Origin: Phlebotomus papatasi
Taxonomy: Eukaryota; Arthropoda; Insecta; Diptera; Psychodidae
Reading direction: 5' to 3'
NCBI RefSeq assembly: GCF_024763615.1
Contig: NC_077222.1
Coordinates: forward strand, 72,354,001-72,418,000
DNA length: 64,000 bases
In this document: in pieces, positions 50,701 through 56,700 of the stretch
How positions within the stretch are numbered: the stretch's first letter is position 1
Layout of the letters: the number at the start of each line of letters is the position of its first letter
Program-made: the position numbers and the translations under genes
The notes under the pieces: generated by a model
Database searches by the model: none
Seen by the model: the letters and a program-made list of their open reading frames with translations, nothing else
What the model was told of the DNA's origin: nothing

Positions 50701-53700
50701 CAGGGTTCGAGGCTAATGGGACCGGTGCAGATCCCCCGCAAACGCCCCTGGAAAGTGTTGGCAAACCCCGAACCGGTCCAAGTACAGTACCGCCAGGCCA
50801 ACCCCAGCACAGACAAGGCCTCTCCACGACCGTACACGGCCACCACAGAGATCCGGAGTATTCGTGTTCCCCTGGGAACACAATGGGGGAGGTAGCTCTC
50901 GAGACTAATCCTCTGGACACGGTAGACTTCTCCTCTGTCGTCTTTTCCCCTGAAGAATTCGGAAGTTGCTCTGGTACAGTCCCGGTGAAGGGCTGAACGT
51001 CTTTGACTGCGTTTTCCTCTTCTCGATGCGCCTCAGGTGATGGCGTGAGTGAGAAAACCAGCTCCACTCCCGGAGTTAATGAAATCCGATCCTCCACAGG
51101 AGATCCCGTGATCCCTTGTAGGTTTAGTACCTCAGGCTGAACCTCTTCTACAGTTTCCGGGCGCTTTGGCGGTGTGAAAGTCGCTTTAATGACGGGGCTC
51201 GTGGCTACCCACTTCCTTCTCTCTCTTTGTGCCCTTTCTCGTTCCCGCTGCCTTTGTGAATTCACACAAGCGGATCTTCCACTGGGAACTCTTTCCTTCT
51301 CTTTCTCCCTTGGCAACGGGGGAGGGCGTTTTGAGTGCACTGCCACCTCCCGTCGGCTGTCGCAATGATCGGGGTGCCTCAGCAAATTCTCTCTCCGCTC
51401 CTCCGATCGTCTCCGGATGTATTCCTGTAGCCGGATTGCTCGTCTGTCTCGACGAGAAAGCCTGTCCATGGACACTCCTGCTTCACCCAAAGATTGGGGA
51501 CCACTGGAATCGCGGGGGAACTCACCCCGAATACCTTCTGCAGTCACACGTGAGGAACCTTTGCAGGTTATGACTTCTTTTCCGGGACTTCTGGCGCTAC
51601 GCTCAGGGCCCAGATGGCAAGCTTCACTGCCAACTCTAATACCATCATATGACAAAATACAACACTCTTTTAGGTGTTGGGCCTGCGACTTTCTCTCCCG
51701 AACTTTAACCTGAAGACGAAAAGTCTTTTATCTTCATATTCCGGGGGTGCTCACTGGATAATGACCCACCTGATTCTCTAGTTGAATCTTCTGCATATTT
51801 CACTCACAGCATTATCCTCGAAGGTAGTTCAGTATTCTCACAAACTTGACAAATTACCTTGGCAATTCCCACCTTCTATGGGCATAAGGGAGACAGAACG
51901 ATCAGAAAGATCCACTCAGTAAACAAAACAATGTCACACTGACAGCGAAAATATCCCAATTTACCATGTCCTACAAAAATATACCACCACCAGCGCCATC
52001 TGACAAAAATGTCAGTGGATGAGGGAGACTGAGCACAGTGGCGTAGGGTGCTCAGACCCTTCGATCGTAACAATATTTTTTGTTTTACCAAAATCGATTT
52101 TATTATTTAGAGTAGTCCTACTTCAAGAACATGCAAGAATGAAATATTTCCCTCAACTTAATATAAAATATATCAAGGACTAGTAAAAGATAATATAAGC
52201 GTTCAAAATAAGATGAAACGGCTCGACTTTACATTTTTCTAGAATCTTTTTCAATCGATTTATGAAAATGCATATTACAAGAACTTATTATCAACATCTT
52301 TAACAATAAATACAATAAAACTTGGTCAAATTTTCCAGAAAAAAATTTACTCTAAAGTTTCCATTGAGTTCATCCACTAAATGAATTAATTTAGAAAGCG
52401 GCAAGCATTATTCTATTAGAAAACGAAAAGGAGAAATCTTTCTCCTGAACACTGTTTTTAGCACTATTGTTCTCAAGTGCTTCTGTATTACCGACTTTTC
52501 TTTGTGTTGGTTCCTGTCTCGACTGCTTGGTGATTTTCTAGACAGTCTCGACACGAACCAACACAAAGAAAAGACGATAATGTAGAAGCACTTGAAAACA
52601 TGTTCATTTTTCATTGGAATAGTACCATTATTCAAGATTTTTTTTAACAAAAAAATATATTAACTATTCCAAATAAATATCTCAAAAATAATTAAATTCG
52701 TTGGTCTTTTTAAAGTAATAAGTATGTACACTGATTTTTTTTTAATTTTCTCATACAAATTTCTTTAGTCTTCATTATATTATTTCTGAAAGAATTTGTT
52801 GGCAATGTATAAACTTTCTGAAAGTGATAAAATAAATTAACGTTTCCACTTACTTGAAAACTTTTCAGGCCATTGTTTTAGATATAACTGCAATGATAAT
52901 AAGTATGTTTGAAAAGTTTCGGGTGTCAGTCATTATTACTAACTATCCTTTTCTTGATAAAACTCTCCGCAACAAAAATGTACGTTAAATATTTTTTATA
53001 GTCATAACTTACCCTGAAAAAACTTTCGTGAATTTATTTGAAATTGTTTCACTGCACAAAGTTATTGGTGAAAATTTTATTGCTATTTCTCATAAAGCTA
53101 TTAAACTTAAAGTTGAAAATATTTCCATGATTCATAGGTTCTCATCTGAAAATCCGCGTTGGAGTCCATTCAGGAGCAGTTGTAGCGGGAATTGTGGGTT
53201 TAAAAATGCCCAGATATTGTCTCTTTGGGGACTCAGTGAATACAGCATCACGCATGGAATCCACGAGCTTGGCTATGAAAATCCACATATCAGAGTCCAC
53301 AAAGGCATTCTTAGGACCAAACTACAAGATCTCAGAGCGTGGAGAGTTGGATGTCAAGGGCAAAGGTTAATTGGATTTTTTTTTTGTTAAACCGTTGGCT
53401 AATGATAAATTAATTGGTGACAATTGTATGTCATCGGCAGGGAATATGAAGACATATTGGCTGGAAGAGCGAGAGCACAGAAAGCCATTGACGCCAAATC
53501 TACAGGGGAAGGATCTCATGCTGGCTCTATCTGCGCCCCATTCCCTCGTCACAACACCCAGGCGCCCCTCCTACCACGACCGACGCGTAAGCATCCCAAT
53601 GTCGCCGAAGAAGGAACCCTCTACTCCCACATCTATAATTCAGGAAGTTGGAAGGGTCTATTCACCTATCACCTTCCAAGATGTTGCAAGGCGTAGTATC

Positions 53701-56700
53701 GCCGGATCACCTGTGAGGAGTATCCTCAGTGGAAAAGCAAGAGGTTCTTAACACATAAGATACACACATTACCACAAAACTACATGCACTGATTCTTTAT
53801 TAAAATTTATTTTAATCAAAATAAATTACTGATAAATTAGTAGTACAGGATTTGCCCATAATTAAACCAGAACACAGCATATTTTATCATCTGGACAATC
53901 AGTTTTACCAGCTTGTACGTTTGGATGGCATTGATCCATACACGCTCCATAGACTAAGCTGCATTCTGTTGCACAATAAAAATTATAAAGTATCTTCTCA
54001 AGTTGATTTTTCATCACATTTTAATAAATGTACTCACGAGGTGTTTCTACAATTTCGTAAGTGTCAGTATCGCGGTAAGGCGATCCATTTGCGACCACAA
54101 TAAAAATCGTTAGAATTAAAGTAATTTTAAATATGTTAATCATGTTATAGCCGTCTGTACTTGGCACTAAAATGAACTTGAATAAACCAGAAAGACTGAA
54201 TTTAATTCACAGTGAAATTGACTGTTATCACTTAAAGTATTTTGCGATGTCTGATGACTTGTATGAGACTATTGCTTATATACCCAACAATTTTTATTTA
54301 TATAGTACAAAAAAGTTAATGGCACTGTCGTGCTCCACATGTCGCTGTTTTTTTTCTAGATATTCACGCAGTAATAGAATAAACACAATAAACACCTTTA
54401 TGATAAATACCTACCCTTATGACCTTTCTTAAACATCCAAAGTTTCAAGGAATTTGATCAAGGAATAAGGGGAAACAAAAAAATATATTGAAATTTTAAG
54501 TCAACTTAAGATTTAAAATATTTTTCCTTAAAGAAGGTATCAATTTTGACGTAGGGGAGACTGGGGTAAAAAGTCACAAATCGAAAATTTCAAAATTCAG
54601 TATCTTCCAAGATAAATAAGATAGTGGTTTAATTTTTTTTTCTACAGATAGCTTCCATAGACCTTCTTCGATGTTGTATGTTTCTTAGAATTCGAACAAG
54701 GAATTTAGAAAACAAAAAATATCAAAATTTTTAGCCCTATTATTGAAATATTTTCCTTGAAGAATATATCAATTATTACCTACTTATTATTCAAAATTTA
54801 TGCACTGATTGTTATTTCCTAAATGTCTTGGATTCTTTGAATATGAAGCCGCTATATATTGTAGAATTTTACAAAGATTCTTATCTCAATAAATCTTTTT
54901 ATTAAGAACGACCACTCGGGGTAAAAAGTAACAAAAGGTATGGAGCAAAGGCAAGAAAAATCGAAACAATTTATGGTGTCTCACAGTCTTTTGTGTGTTT
55001 TTTTTCTAAAATAGCTTGAAAATCGTTTTATCGTGCAGATAGAGAAAACGGTGTTTTCCAAAAGTGTAGAGGAATAAATTTCCTATGAAAATATGTTATC
55101 TAGGATTTTTTTTTTTAATTTTTACGGAATCCCGTAACAAAGCGAATCAAAATGTGATAACATCCCATGCCTAATACTATTTGCCCCAGCATTTTTGAGA
55201 ATGGTCAAAATATTACCTTTTAGAAAACGGCTCGATAAATGTATTTTCTTACAAAATAGAGGAAAATTACTTTCACAAAGTTGTAGAGCGGTAAATTTCC
55301 TATAAAACTGTACTTATTAGAAATTTCTGGGGCATTCAAGTAGTTTGTAAAAAGATAAAATATCCGTTTTGTAACTTTTTGCCCCAGTCTCCCATACTTA
55401 TTTTCTAAAATAGATAAATTTATTAGTGCTCTCAAAATAATGCGGAACCACTGAACGAATCTGTTGCAAATTTTAGAAACATTGTTCGGACGACTGAAGC
55501 TTCGAGAAATTAATTCTTTTCGAAATATTTCTAATAAATTTGATCCGTTATAATATTATATTTTAAATACCTAGTTCGATGCTTCAAAATGTATGAAAAT
55601 AGTCATAGGTCAAATCCCTTAAGAACATAGAAAAAAGATTGAGTTGTTCGAAACTTGTGTCGTCCGAAGGTAGGGCGCTTTTCCTTATGTCAAGGATAAA
55701 AGACTTTTCCTAAATACTAGCGCAAATCAATTATCGTCAGTCGAACCATTGACTAGGCTGGACTACGCTGCGATGCGACGCGTCGTTTGCAAAAAATACA
55801 GATGCAAAAAATGCAGATAGCTCAGTTACTGATTCAACCGATGATATATTCTCTTCAGAACCTTTTATTACGTTTTCCGAAAGCTATCTGTAAGGTAAAA
55901 AAACGTCCTAGCTTTGCGGAATGCTCGAACTTACGAGATAGAGCTCTCCGTGAATTGCTTTTTTTCACATGGCCTTTTGGTGCTTACTGGTCTACTAGAG
56001 ATTAAATTGATTCAAAAAATTTCAAAATCGAAAATTGGTAAAGAAATAATCGTTCTAAAATATTCTGGCATGAGTTACATGCATACGAATAAACAAAAAA
56101 TGTAAATACGAGAAAGTTAAGTTATTTACGGTTATTTAAGCAATTCACTACTAATTGCAAGACCTTTCCAAAAATATCCAAATTTAACCAAATTCAAAAA
56201 TTCAAGATAGGGGAAGCGCGCAACCTTCGGACGATTTATGTTTCGCATAATTCAATTTTTTTTAGAGTGTTATAAATGAATTTGGCCCATTATAATATTA
56301 TATTTTAATAGCTAGTCCAATGTCTCAAATTTTCAGAAAAGGACTATGGTCAAACCCATAAGGACCATAGAGAAAAAATTGAATTGTTCGAAGCTTGAGT
56401 CATCCGAACCTAGTGTGCTTTCCCTTAATGTTTTTTTTGTCGTCTGGACGAAATATTCACGTGGACCACCTCCAAAACATGTCCAAAAACAAGAGAAACC
56501 GTAAGAGTCATAATAGAAAAAAACCTTCACAGAATATTTTATCCAGAATTTAGGATTACTGTAACAACTGTAACAGTCATGACGAGTAACAACTACATAA
56601 ATTCCCAATCCTCGCAAAATACCGACAGGTTTTCATTTGAATATTCGATTAAAGTCGTTAAAATAGTCTCCCATCTTTGTTCTATAGATAAAAATGTACG

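Noticed and set aside
50387..51713. Plus-strand and other-frame ORFs of 64-169 codons in the GC-rich insert
   Set aside because: Expected shadow frames in GC-rich DNA opposite the longer minus-strand frame; no motifs.
53852..54103. Plus-strand 83-codon frame over the nested gene
   Set aside because: Antisense shadow; minus strand has promoter, splice sites, signal peptide and cysteines.
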